A stretch of 64,000 nt of DNA from Siphonodentalium dalli (GCA_032622095.1 CP136064.1:51342073-51406072), one strand, 5' to 3'. Counted from the first letter of the stretch, positions 49,993-61,437 are shown. A program made the numbers and translations. Notes: a model not told the origin generated them from the sequence alone.

Positions 49993-50224
49993 TCAAGATT
50001 TTGCTCCATTTTCTGTAGTTAGCAACTGGAGTCCATGAACATTAGAGTTGGCCAAATATATTTCTAGGTCATTCAAATAGAGACAGAACAGCATTGGCGA
50101 TATAATAACTCCTTGCACTAGGCCTATGTTGCTGTCAAAGACATGATAATTCTCACTCCCGCACCTCACCATCGACTTGGCACCATGGTATAAATTATGA
50201 ATAGTGTTAAAAAATTTGCCATTT
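49993..50224 (-). pseudogene. LINE B: reverse transcriptase palm (motif B region)
   Basis: The open frame covers NTIHNLYHGAKS, GLVQGVIISPML and YLNDLE, ending at a stop where a +1 shift leads into the YADD segment. It starts at the 5' truncation of the element, so its ATG-like start is borrowed from the host LINE. Confidence 0.85.
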
Positions 50225-51196
50225 ATCATCAGCATACATTCTAGTGTCTGAGTTTAAATTTTCGGGTAGGTCGTTTATGTATACGAGGAATAGGAAGGGG
50301 CTGAGTATAGAGCCTTGCGGGACTCCAGCCGGGATAACTCTAAAGTTTGAACATGAGTCATTTATGAGAACTCTTTGTTTTCTATTAGTGAGGTAGTCCT
50401 CTATCCAGTTTAAAAGCGGTCCGGAAATACCATATTGTTTCAATTTATAAATCAGTCCCCTATGCCAGACTCTTTCAAAGGCCTTTGATGTATCACAGCA
50501 TACAGAGCACGTGTAGAGGCCTTTAACTAGGATCTGGCAGAGGTTGTGATATAAGTCTGTTAACTGAAAAGTCGTGCTATGTCCAGGCATAAAACCAGAT
50601 TGGTTGCGATATAGTAATTTATTGTTTTGGAAGAATTCCATGAGGTGTTGGATAATTATTTTCTCAAATATTTTACTAAGGCTTGGGAGGAAAGAGATTG
50701 GACGATAATTTGTACATTCGGCAGGGTCATCTTTTTTTAATATGGGAATCACGTTTGCATTTTTCCCAATCAGATGGGAATTTCCCTTTTTTTAATGATA
50801 TTTTAAAGATAATTTCTAAAGGGACTGCGATCGATTCGGCTGTTTCTTGAAGCATTTTAGGACTGCTTCCATCAAAACCATGGGCCTTATTAACTTTAAG
50901 GTCTTTAATAGCTTTAATTATATTTTCACGGGTGAAAGGGACATCAGAGCGTGTGTTGTATACATCTACTGTGTATAGCTGGAATTTGATGGTCGCGGTC
51001 GGCTATCGTTGAGTTTAAAATAAAAGCCTCATTTAAGCAGTTTGCCTTTTCGTTGTCATTTATTACATATGTGTTTCCATCTGTCGAGACATCGCCATGT
51101 GGACTATATAATGGTGGAATACTTGTGACTTTCTTTTTATTTAATAAATAATTTATTGTTTACCAAAATCCGCGAGGGGAGTGTGATTCATTTACT
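50225..51196 (-). pseudogene. LINE A: reverse transcriptase, N-terminal half ending at YADD
   Basis: After a frameshifted stretch (51196-50753) the frame 50752-50225 carries TNYRPISFLPSLSKI, then palm motif A as CCDTSKAFERVWHRG, then motif B as PAGVPQGSILSPFLF and INDLP, and finally MYADD at 50239-50225. This order is diagnostic for LINE reverse transcriptase. Coding stops at the second catalytic aspartate of YADD because another LINE lies there. Confidence 0.9.
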
Positions 51197-51724
51197 CTAT
51201 CTTCGAGTTTTGTTTCGAATTCCAACTTTGCATATTTCTTTATTTACTTTATTTCTAGTATCTTTGTATTTCCTCCACGATTGTACTGAATTTCTTCTAA
51301 GAGCATTTTTTCTCAATCTGTTACGGTGTCTTATCTCTCTTCGGATATCGGAATTAAACCAAAATTTGTCCTTTGTGCGTATTGTAACCGTTACTCGGGG
51401 GATGGTTTCTTCCATTATGCTGAGGAAATGTTTACCGAAAAGGGTGACAGTCGTGTCAATATTATCGATTGGATTTAATTTTAGTTCCCAATCTATGGCA
51501 TCTATCATAGATCTGGCCCTTACATAATCTCCAAATTTATACTTCCAAATAGTTCTTTTGAAAGAGACGGTATCATGTTTTTCGAAAAGTAATGTCGCAT
51601 AAACTCCACAATGGTCTGAAAGTCCTAGGTGGAAACAGACAGTACTGTGAAATCGCTGCAAGTTCTTCACAAAGTTCACAAGAATAAAAATAGCTGGAAT
51701 AATTGTTAATTTAATAAAGCACAC
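51197..51724 (-). pseudogene. LINE A: endonuclease C-terminus and linker
   Basis: A 175-residue frame has SDHCGV near residue 36. This corresponds to the conserved SDH motif that closes the apurinic endonuclease fold of Jockey-superfamily LINEs. A highly basic linker with FWFNSDIRREI and WRKYKDTRNKVN follows, typical of the segment before the reverse transcriptase. No endonuclease sequence upstream of this was recognised, so 51724 is close to the 5' truncation. The frame breaks before the RT domain. Confidence 0.8.
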
Positions 51725-51783
51725 AATGCTAATATATTCGTCCTGTGAAACATTATTGCCAATGTTGCTAATTAATTAAATAC

Positions 51784-51904
51784 TTATTATTAATTGGTTG
51801 TTTCCACATTGACCGAGTTATCTGTCGTATTAGCCTTCGGTCTGTGGCCTCAGGCCAATACGACAGACCTCGGCCAATGTGGAAACAACCAATTAATAAC
51901 ATAT
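51784..51904. mobile_element. Fold-back palindrome beside the LINE A 5' end
   Basis: Arms 51789-51836 and 51852-51899 share TTAATTGGTTGTTTCCACAT and CTGTCGTATTGGCC, with a short GC-rich loop. It begins about 60 bp upstream of the LINE A truncation point. Confidence 0.8.
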
Positions 51905-53414
51905 TATACAATTTGTAAGGGTTGTCTCTAATCTACACATATAACTTCACGAACGATTATACAACTTCTTGGAAGAGAGATATTCAACATAGTATCCACT
52001 AAAATGACCGATGAACACTCTTGAACCCGCCCACTCCAGATGAGCTCAACCACCATATCTCAGTTCCAACGTGATTCAACGAAAGGAATGCAACATGCAT
52101 GTGGACTGCGGTTATCTATCAGTGACAGCAATATGCAATAATACTTCTTCAACTAGCACACGAGCAATAACTCTAGTTACTCCTCGTATAAAGTCAGGAT
52201 CTGTATGTCTATCCTCCTTTAGAAATAACAAAAACACACGGGTTTGCTGCAGGCCCATCGCTGCTTGCCGCATAGATCGACTACAAGCGTTTATTCTTTC
52301 GAAACCTTCACTGCAAATACCCAACTTTTCTCGCCCAGCGAAGGACAACCAACCAAGCAGAAAATACAGCAATAAAAAGATGCTTAAAAAATCACTCTGG
52401 AAATATGCGGTTCGGTGCTTTTGCTAAGTTGGCCATGGGGGTGGGGGGGGGGGGGGGGGGGTGGGTTCGACCCTCATCCTGCTCGTGTTTACATGCTTAT
52501 ATAAACATATTATAATTACATCAGAAAATTTCAATTGAAATATTTAATAAATCTAGATGTGACGCGGTAGTCGGCGACAGCTAGAATGACTAATAATACA
52601 CAATCTTTATCCATACATTATCTCTTCTATTTTGCATATTTGTATCATCTGTATATTATGTTATCTGTTTGGATTTGGAAATAAAAATATGTTTACACTA
52701 ATACACAATCACTTGTCCTCATCATATTCATTAACGCCACCGGTGTATACTGTTCTACAAATTTTAGAAATCTGTGGTCCCATGGGGATTTTATAAATAG
52801 ATAATGGTTTTTCCGGTTATTTTGGGACGCGTTAAAGTTGTACTGCGATCCCGAGTCCGGTAAAAGCTGTAGTTGGAATGTCGAAGTTCGTGAAAGTTCT
52901 ACTGACTATGCCGATGATTTGAGAAGCTTTATTGTTTTAGGATATTGTAGGAAGGCTAATCTGGCCGTGTCAAATTGAGCTATAACGATGGGATATCTCG
53001 CAGGACAACACATTTCGGGTTTTCGTGGGGTGTGTATTCTCTGGATGTCTTATAGTTGCAGTGTGTAACCATTATGACCGCGTTAATTGCGTTCGATGTT
53101 TAGGTATGAGCAATGGCTGGGCCATGCACACTTAAAGATTTTATGGCGGAAACACAATTTTTGATCGCATTTAGAAGCTTTCTGGTTTGGTGAATGAAAA
53201 ACCTGCAGTAATAAGCCGTAGTTTTTTGTAATAATTTGAAGGATTAGTTGTTTTAACGGAATTCAGAGGCGGTGCATTAATGTAACCAATATATTAATTT
53301 TATATTATAATTTATATTTATGGTTAATAATATGATCTTGGGAGCGTTACCATTTCTGACTATGGTTTTCTTGTAACTCATGCGCCACGCATGTTCGACT
53401 CGTTTGCCTCGCTC
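51905..53414. other. Unassigned DNA
   Basis: A frame is open on both strands at 52071-52427 without recognisable domain. GGAAATAAAAATATGTTTAC near 52677 resembles a LINE 3' end weakly. Confidence 0.4.
52438..52464. repeat. Poly-G run with single T interruptions
   Basis: About 24 G in 27 bases. Confidence 0.9.
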
Positions 53415-54735
53415 AAGCTTAAACTGAGTCTTACTGTTCGGTATTCGGCCAATTTTGACATTCGAATATTCGGCCAAACCAACGAGCGAATATTCGAATA
53501 ATATTCGAATGTTTGGAACAATGTAAAAATGCAGAAAAGTGCAGTACATATCTCGTTTAAAGGTACGGTTGGCCTTGGCGGTGGGTATCCTGTGAAAATA
53601 TTTCCACCCGTCAAAAACCGCCACAAACAGAAAGAACATCAAAATGTAGACAGACTTTGTCCGTATACAAATAAAAAATATCGCATAAACAGTATGTTAT
53701 TGTCATATCTTTGACCATTGTTATGTAAACAAAAGCATAAAAAGTTACTTTTCTGGTGTTTGTTTATATTATGATGGTAAACATAAAGAGCGTTCTTTGT
53801 TGGTGAATTCCTGATATGGAACTAATAAAGAGCGTTTCTGCCATTTGTGTGTGATTAGCCAGTAGCATTGTGCTGTCTTCTGTAACACAATAAGGCTCTT
53901 ACTTGGGTAAAATATAGTAGGTCTTTATGATAACATGCTGTTTACGTGATGGTCATGGTATATATGAACGAAACTGTATGCGTTTTAATGTTTTTCTGTT
54001 TACGGTGATTAGAACAAATATGAATATTTTCGACAACTAAGGCCTCACGTGCCTTTAACAAACAAGTCAATAACTGCAGCATAAGAGTTTGCTATAAGCT
54101 ATAACATAACGCAAGTTAATGGCTATAGTGTTCCGAGTGAAGGTTATATTTGTGACACTACATATTGAGATACCTCAGTTCCGTCCCGAGTATGGTTCAT
54201 GAAGTTCCACATTAGTAGTTTTGCGACAATACTTCCGAACATGGTCGGGCTTGGCATTGCATTAGACTGTCTTGTTATGTAAAATGATCCAAAATGTCCG
54301 ATTTCCTATGATCTGAAGCTATCTTTTCAAATATACACGTCTAAAAGATCCCATATATGACCGCTTAACCCACCAACCGATATGAAACAGTAATACCAGT
54401 GTAAAACAACATGCAATACCAGGAATTTGTTTAAGTGTCAATATTATCTAATTCACTGACGTACATGTATAGCTCTATACATTATAATACACTTGTATCA
54501 GTATATTAGCAGGAAATCTACATAGATAATTTGCGCGACTTGTATACGTTAGGACCAAACTGCCGAAATAATATAACCACAAATTAGGCAGAACTCGAGG
54601 TACAATTACGATCGAAAGCCAAAACAATAGTTTGATGCCGCATATTCGAATGTTCTGCGAAATATTCGAAAGCCAACGTCATTTGATCGAATATTCGAAC
54701 CGAACACTTAACTGAGCGCATATTCAATATTCAGC
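53415..54735. repeat. Inverted pair of GAATATTC-rich blocks enclosing a MITE
   Basis: Blocks 53415-53520 and 54640-54735 carry many overlapping GAATATTC/TTCGAA words. The second, inverted, aligns loosely with the first (CTGAGTCTTACTGTTCGG against CTCAGTTAAGTGTTCGG). They may be the ends of a 1.3-kb element into which a TTAA-ended MITE has inserted. Confidence 0.45.
53557..54058 (+). mobile_element. TTAA-ended MITE, copy 3 (second subtype)
   Basis: Ends TTAAAGGTACGGTTGGC and CACGTGCCTTTAA. It shares the overall order of copy 1 but differs throughout, and is nearly identical to the inverted copy at 57541-58041. It sits between two inverted GAATATTC-rich blocks. Confidence 0.75.
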
Positions 54736-54882
54736 AATTTCCTACAGCAAAAAAATCTTTCAGTTAACCACCGGGGCCGCTATCAGATAGTGACAATTTT
54801 CGACGTAACTCAGTCGCATATCACCAGGTTTAGTTATGAGAGGAGCAGGATTCTGGCCAGACAACCAGGGTACAAATTAACA

Positions 54883-55398
54883 CTAAAGATACGGGCGGCA
54901 TTGGCGGTGGGTATATGCTGTTAAAATATTCACCTCCGTCAAAAACCGCCACAAACAGAAATAATAGTAAATTATAGACAACCTTGTTCTTATACCAATC
55001 AGAAATATGACATAAACAGTATGTTATTGTCAAATGTTTTTCCTTTGTTATGTAAACAAAAGCAAAAAACGTTGCAGAACCTGGATTTTGTTTATACCCG
55101 GATATGGTAAACATACTGTTTTCCTGATATGGAATTAATAAAGAGCGTTTATATCATTTGTGTGTGATTAACCATGCAATAGAATTGCGCTGTGTTATGT
55201 AAACAGAAGCAACACTTCTGTAACACGAACAGGCCTGCTCTTATTTACGTACACCATCGTACGCCTTGATGACAATATACTACGCGCTGATTATGTTTGA
55301 CATATGAACAAAATTATATATATTTTAATATTCATTCTGTTGATGGCGATTTGAACAAATATGAATATTTCTGCAACGAACGCCGCCCGTGCCTTTAA
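54883..55398 (+). mobile_element. TTAA-ended MITE, copy 4 (first subtype)
   Basis: Left end CTAAAGATACGGGCGGC (first T changed) and right end GCCGCCCGTGCCTTTAA. It closely resembles copies 1 and 2, with a small deletion near 55105. Confidence 0.75.
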
Positions 55399-55664
55399 AG
55401 TAGATGGTGACAGAATGTTTTTGAAATTCTTATAAGCATTAATTATGAAAGCTGTATTTCACTTGGAATACCCATGTGTGACTGTTGCTGATATTCTTGT
55501 CTTTTATGTGAATATTACAAGTATATGTTAGAAGAAACTAAATGTTTTCCATATAATTCAATGTTAACGTTTGGCCACGCCCACGGCCCAACGTGACTCA
55601 TAAGGTCGTGAAGACCGACACTTTTGCCATTGAGTACTCTTCCAGCCATGCTTTTTAAAAGGGA

Positions 55665-56530
55665 TACTGTACTCAAATGTTGTTGTTGGTTTATATAGTC
55701 TCTTCTTCGTAGAACAAGGTAACCAAATTTCCATTATTTGAAAGTCTGTTTAGTACGAACGAATGTTACGGATGGCAGATTAGCCGGAATGCGAAAATAT
55801 ATCTATCGCCATCGAGTAACTTTTTTTTGCAGTTTTCAAGCAAATGTATCAAATAAATGTTATATTATATGCCATATACTCATTTAAGTTATTGTATAGT
55901 CACTAGTCAGTGTGTAGCTTGAGTTTACGGCCCGTATCAACATAATTTGTTACACGGCCATGTTTGCCACGCGTTGCCCAATCCACTGTCCGTCAATTAA
56001 TTTGATTACGTCTTTTTACACGGCAATTCGTAATTTGATTTATGGCTCCAGCCATAAATTAAATTTATATCGAATGATTAAAGTGATGTGAAATTAGGAA
56101 TAATCTTGCTGAAAGTAGTTATTTTTACGAATATTAATCCAAATTGACGATATACAACGTCATTCTTATATATTAATTAAATGCAATCATTTGTGTTAGA
56201 TTATCGCTGATAGTTGCGTCCCGAATCGAGATGTAAATATTTACATTTGGGTGTAGTTCAGATGATGTTTTCTATGGAGTGGTATGGTCGATTTCTTTGA
56301 AATTTTCGGCAATGTTAGTAGAATGCTACATTTCCCAGGTTGGCATAGCACTTCCGTACTAACTTATCAATATTACACACCCGAACAAGCCCATAATATG
56401 TCTTTTAACTTTGATTTTAAGATAACCTGATAACCTGAACGTTGACAGTCTACATCTTCGACTCAAATTACTTATTTTCCTATATATTATCGATAATAGA
56501 TCGTTGTTATTACCATGAATTTATAAAAAT
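55665..56530 (-). repeat. Unclassified dispersed repeat, copy 2
   Basis: Inverse of the 23389 copy with extra internal sequence. Its CACCCGAACAAG and CATAATATGTCTTT words also occur at 26208-26236, a third short fragment. Class unknown. Confidence 0.65.
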
Positions 56531-57540
56531 TTAAAGTTATCAGCATACGTTTTCCACACTATCACACTTTTTTACACAAACTTATAAAGCCAATACCAGC
56601 AGCAACCTCCTGCTATGTTTGAACACGGAAGCATTTCAGACTAGGAAACACCAACATTTTTTTTACATGTCATGGAGATTTTATATTTTGAATTTGTAAA
56701 TTTATTATACGCCAATTTTGCGCCAGAATTTATCTTAACTTGTATTCGAGATACCATATAAAAACAGAGGGACAAAATTATACCCATTTAGTTCCCTCTA
56801 ATCTATATATCACTGGCGACTATTCGCTCGTTAAAGCTGTCTTTGATTGGATACTTATATCGATATATACCCCGAAATATGGTATAATTCGAAGAATGAC
56901 GATCGATTTTGGTAAACTTGTCAACACAAATCAAATAGTTGAGAGAAAACGACACACATGCAGAAAACTGTGAGTATATCGCTTGTCTTTGAGAAACTTT
57001 ACTGTTGCGGAATAACTTGCATATCTATATATGGACAACACAACGTTCGGGATCAATAATGAAAATAGACTTTTCCAAGTTTTCTGAGAACGCACGAATA
57101 TAGAGGATGCCTTTGTTATAGGCCTTGTTAACCTAACACATTTTCGCTTGAGGCTATAATATGTACACGAAGCTAGGTGGACCGTGGATCAGGTGATAGT
57201 ACAGCTCTATAACCTTCAATCTGATATTTAGAGTTACTCTATCAGGGAGAGTTTGTTGTCCCCGTTTTAAGTTTGTCATGGAGGAACTGATTAGGTAACC
57301 AAACGTAATGATAAGTAATGCTAGCGCCTGAGTATTCTGGCCCAACATGTACATTATAGGTGTTCGTTGTGCAACCACCTCAGTCTGAAACCTTATTCTG
57401 ACTCAGTATTTGCCGGGTGCATACAAAATAGAGTTCTTCCTCTCTAATAGGAATAAAACGTCCGGTAGAAAGACAAAACAAACCACCGTTAACATCTGAG
57501 GAAAGAGTCTATTGTAAACTGCACTGAGAATAAATTCGGG
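56531..57540. other. Unassigned DNA
   Basis: Small frames at 56740 and 57154 are not recognised. Confidence 0.4.
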
Positions 57541-58041
57541 TTAAAGGCACGTGAGGCCTTAATTGTCGAAAATATTCATATTTGTTCCAAACACCGTAAA
57601 CAGAAAAACATTAAAACACATACAGTTTCGTTCATATATACCATGATCATCGCGTAAACAGCATGTTATCATAAATACTACTATATTTTACCTAAGCAAG
57701 AGCCTGATTGGGTTACAGAAGACAGCACAATGCTACTGGCTAACCACACACAAATGGCATAAACGCTCTTTATTAGTTCCATATCAGGAATTCACCAACA
57801 AAGAACGCTCTTTATGTTTACCATCATAATATAAACAAACACCAGAAAAGTAACTTTTTATGCTTTTGTTTACATAACAATGGTGAAACATATGAGAATG
57901 CCATACTGTTTATGCGATATTTCTTATTTATATACGGACAAAGTCTATCTACATTTTGATGTTCTTTCTGTTTGTGGCGGTTTTTGATGGGTGGAAATAT
58001 TTTCACAGGATACCCACCGCCAAGGCCAACCGTACCTTTAA
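57541..58041 (-). mobile_element. TTAA-ended MITE, copy 5 (second subtype, inverted)
   Basis: Plus-strand ends TTAAAGGCACGTGAGGC and GGCCAACCGTACCTTTAA. It is the reverse complement of the 53557 copy with few differences, so the two amplified recently relative to the rest. Confidence 0.75.
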
Positions 58042-59681
58042 TACATGGGTGTGGTGGTGGAGCAAAAAACATTTGCATGAAGGTATGTCGGGGTCGGTGG
58101 GTGGCCGACATTTGTAACAGTTTAAGACATTTTATAACTACTGCAAAAACAACATATTTGTGTTACTGGGACCTGGTATGGACTTTGAGTGCATATGATA
58201 TTAAGCTATGCCACGTTGCACACGAGACAGTAATGTGAAACACTTCCTTGTATGAATACTTTAATTGTCAAAGCTGCAAATTAATGCAGAACAAGGACAT
58301 ATACATTTATTACATGACCCTTATTCCATTCAATAAACCCGTTCTATTAATTGTGATATTAAACGTTCGTTACATAACAGGAAATAGTGCCAGTTGACCT
58401 TTGTCTTCTGGTTTGTCGTTTGTTTACGTTGTGTACGCTACGGTTCAAAATACTATGGCTTGAAATATTTTTCCGACAATCTCTAATGAATGAAGAGTTT
58501 GAAAAGATATTTCATTAAATTTACTCCCATTAAATACGTCAAAGAGTCTTTATTTATCTGGGACTATTTTGTTTACGCCGGCAAACAACACATAGTTACA
58601 TGAAACGTCATCGCATGTCTTTTTGAAGCCGATGTTAATTTCACGTCCCATTTGTTGATTTAAGTATGTTTTATCTTGGTTTTGGATCATGTAATACAAT
58701 AGAATCTACAACTCGTCCCCAGTTTAAAGCGGAATTTACAAAACTTGTCCTGTAAATTATGTCTCGATCCAGACCTAATTTACAGGACTCGATTTGTAAA
58801 ATCGTCTATAAATGGGGGACTCGTTTTAGATCCTCTATATATTCAATATGGTCACTTATATCGTCATCAATCATGATCATGATCATGGTGATGATTGTGA
58901 TGATTATGATGATGATGATGATGATGATCATCATCATCATCACCATCATCATCACAACATAGAGACCAGTCTCAAGACTAGAAACGTCAACTATAACTGA
59001 GCTAAGTTAGCCATCCTTGGGACAAACGTTTGACTAATCTAACATTTCTTTCTTCGGTGTAGCTGAAACAGACTCGCTTCGGGAGCCTTTATTCGGAGGC
59101 GCACGTTTTGGTAGTTTAACAATTTTAATTTGAAAAAAATATTTTAAATTAAAAAGCAAAACAAAACAAGGGGTGCTCATCGGAAAATGTCGCTCGTCGA
59201 ATTGTTGTTGCCTGAAAGAATGGATCTGTCGCAAAACAATTATTGCCAGCCAATGGAGGCTCACATCTAGAGGTCACCCCGAAGATCCATATGAAGGTTG
59301 TTGACGATTGGGTGAGAAATGTGACATTTAAGGTATGCTAAAGGATTTAGTCACACACAGAGTAAAATCCAAGATGGAACTGGCAGCCATGTTCCGCAAC
59401 TTTCTTTCTTTTCTTTTTTTAACAAAACGACCCCAATCGAAGTAGCACCAGACCGATTGTTTTAGAGCAACAATCGCAATAGTTGGTCGCATTGTTTAAT
59501 ATATGTTCTTGTGTAAACGATGCAAACAATGGCTTCTGAACGTCTTCTGAACGTCTTCTGAACGTCTTCAGTACATTAGGAGTTTCCATTCGAAAGTGAT
59601 AACAACGATACTTTTAGTATCACGATCGTTCTGCCCCAACCAACATCCTGGAAACACAGGCTTGTTTGTACTTAAAATATA
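58042..59681. other. Mostly unassigned DNA
   Basis: Apart from the GAT tract there is a 3-copy direct repeat of ACGTCTTCTGA at 59540-59570. No gene. Confidence 0.4.
58865..58955. repeat. (GAT)n/(ATC)n palindromic microsatellite
   Basis: A GATGAT run meets an ATCATC run near 58927, so the tract is self-complementary and could fold back. Confidence 0.9.
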
Positions 59682-60151
59682 TGTGACCCGCCATATCAAA
59701 TCCAGTCGTAAGTCGGGATTTTTTTTACCCTGTGCCAATGCATTCTGTTATATATGCGAGTCGACCATAGGTCGCCTATAGGTCGCCTCGCATATATAAG
59801 AGAATGCATTGGCCTAACAAATTTTTACAATTTTAATAATTTTTTCTTGTATTCTTTAACAATTTTATAATTTCACCCATACAGAGCCCCAGACAAACAT
59901 GAGCAGACGACACCCTTCTATATGCTTCTATATATGTGTGGGGCTCCCTGCAGGGTAATGGATGTTTTTTATTTTATGTCCTAAAAATTGTAAGAAACAT
60001 TTATTTTAACAAAATTATAAAAAATTGTTAGGCCAATGCATTCTCTTATATATGCGAGGCGACATATGGTCGACTCGCATATATAAGAGAATGCATTGGC
60101 ACAGGGTAAAAAAATCCCGACTTGCGACTGGATTTGATATGGCGGGTCACA
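59682..60151 (-). mobile_element. TA-flanked MITE with palindromic termini, copy 2
   Basis: Same ends and TA flanks (59680-59681, 60152-60153) as the copy at 36156, with the interior reversed. It carries a 10-bp internal duplication (GGTCGCCTAT) in its left palindrome at 59770-59790. By eye the two copies are very similar over their full length, so this family was active fairly recently. Confidence 0.85.
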
Positions 60152-60550
60152 TATGGTGGTTCAATGTTTATTTCCTCGAACTTTTTATGAGCTATCCAGC
60201 ATACACATTCCATCAATCGATGTGTTGGTGTATATATCACATGAAAACCCTATTATATCATTTAAAAGCCATTACATATTTCCTTATCTCCTCACTAGTT
60301 ATGAATAGGCGCGTGCTTCCCGTGATTTCTTGGCATCGTGCCTACAAAACTAACCGCGCGTCGTTATATTGATTCAGACGAATTGATACTATTTCGAAAA
60401 AACAGCGTATGACACCAACACCAGACAATGCAAATTATTGTCCAGCTTCGTTGCACTAAAAATAGATACACAAACAAAGAGGCAAATTGTGGGGCTAGAT
60501 AAAATCTTATATCCCAACATAACTCGTTGGAAATCCTCTATATATATATA
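60152..60550. other. Unassigned DNA
   Basis: Nothing recognised between the MITE and Helitron unit 15. Confidence 0.4.
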
Positions 60551-61437
60551 CTAGAAGGTGACCCGACTTCGTCCGGGTTTGACCTTGAATTGTCTATTTT
60601 GAAGGCCAAGGTCAAGTGGGGTCACGATTTGACCCGTCCAAAACACAGTGCCCGAACAAAAGTACCCGACAAAAGTACCCGTCGAAATACATTTACCCGA
60701 TTTGACCTTGAATTGACCATTTTGAAGGTCAGGTGGGGTCAAACACCAACACCCCAAAAATGGTGGAAATCGGCCCGGCGGATACCGAGATACCCTATAT
60801 GCATCAAATTTCGTCCGTAAAAATCCGCCAGTTTAACCCGATTTGATTTCCACTCAAGTATATAAACGCGCCTCATACACACACGCTCATTAATTATCAA
60901 GTTTCAACGTAAAGATAAATTACCATCGGTGCCCGAGATATCGCCAAGACGTCTGAAACAGTCAAATGCATCGGCCGGTTAAGCGTTAATGTGATCTAAC
61001 GTTATGACCTCTAACGACGTCATAGAAGTTACGCATTGTTTTTATCCTGATGGAAGATAGTACCACTTCTTCTTGATAATTGAGGCAGATAACTAAAACG
61101 GATACATGCGCATTATATATCGTTGGAAAGAGGAAACACGAAAGATTCTCACAGTGTCATTATTATGACTGGCATTTTATTATTCGCGCTGTTTCGAATC
61201 GATTTGTAAGCACCGAACTCAAATGAAAGTCCCGTAACACAGCGTAAAAACAGATTTTACCTCGGCACGTGAAAAGTTGACCTCGGATCTGAAAATCAAT
61301 AGGCCTACTAGTATGTTACTCCTGACCCGAAAATACCCCCACATACCAAGTTTCATCGAAATCGGGTCGGCCGTTTTCGAGTTCATCGATTACACACACA
61401 CACACAAACAAACAGATCTTCCAAAATATATAATGGA
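60551..61437 (-). mobile_element. Helitron-like element, unit 15 (long subtype), next to the receptor gene
   Basis: Minus-strand TC at 61437 (TCCATTATATATTTTGG) and CTAG at 60554-60551 followed by T. Its core (60845-61300) matches the core at 43550-43995 in reverse orientation, including CAGCGTAAAAACAGATTT and AGACGTCTGAAACAGTC-like blocks. It ends 65 bp downstream of the receptor stop, so it may lie in that gene's 3' UTR. Confidence 0.75.

Larger units (their letters stand above)
48524..50224 (-). mobile_element. Non-LTR retrotransposon (LINE B), 5'-truncated, nested in LINE A
   Basis: A different LINE family, in the same orientation as its host element. It begins abruptly inside the RT (NGKFFNTIHNLYHGAKSMVR), shows GLVQGVIISPMLFCLYLNDLE, then after a frameshift LLYADDTVLLAES (YADD at 49965-49954), then NEYKYLGIPF, a long C-terminal region with a CTLCDSDE...HYIFTC finger, and a 3' UTR. 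It ends in a short (ATTC)n tail at about 48524-48540, a common 3' end for CR1/L2-like LINEs. The 5' truncation and A/B junctions at 50224/50225 and 48523/48524 are read directly. No clear target duplication is present. Confidence 0.87.
47020..51724 (-). mobile_element. Non-LTR retrotransposon (LINE A), 5'-truncated, interrupted by LINE B
   Basis: A minus-strand element of the Jockey/CR1/L2-type group (clade not settled). From high to low coordinate it shows the end of an apurinic endonuclease with an SDHCGV motif, a basic linker, reverse-transcriptase palm motifs up to YADD at 50236-50225, then after an inserted element the rest of the palm and thumb, a C-terminal zinc-finger-like domain, and a 3' UTR with AATAAA and an A-rich tail near 47020-47060. 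It copies itself by target-primed reverse transcription when intact. This copy lacks its 5' half, has several frameshifts and is split, so it is dead. No target duplication was found. Confidence 0.88.

Noticed and set aside
52071-52427. 118-codon plus frame with an 86-codon minus frame opposite
   Set aside because: No recognisable domain on either strand, so it is kept only as unassigned.
52620-52710. LINE 3' end
   Set aside because: Only AATAAAAATATGTTTAC resembles LINE A; no further UTR match.
53460-53520. Heat-shock elements
   Set aside because: GAA and TTC triplets do not keep the required 5-bp alternation for three units.
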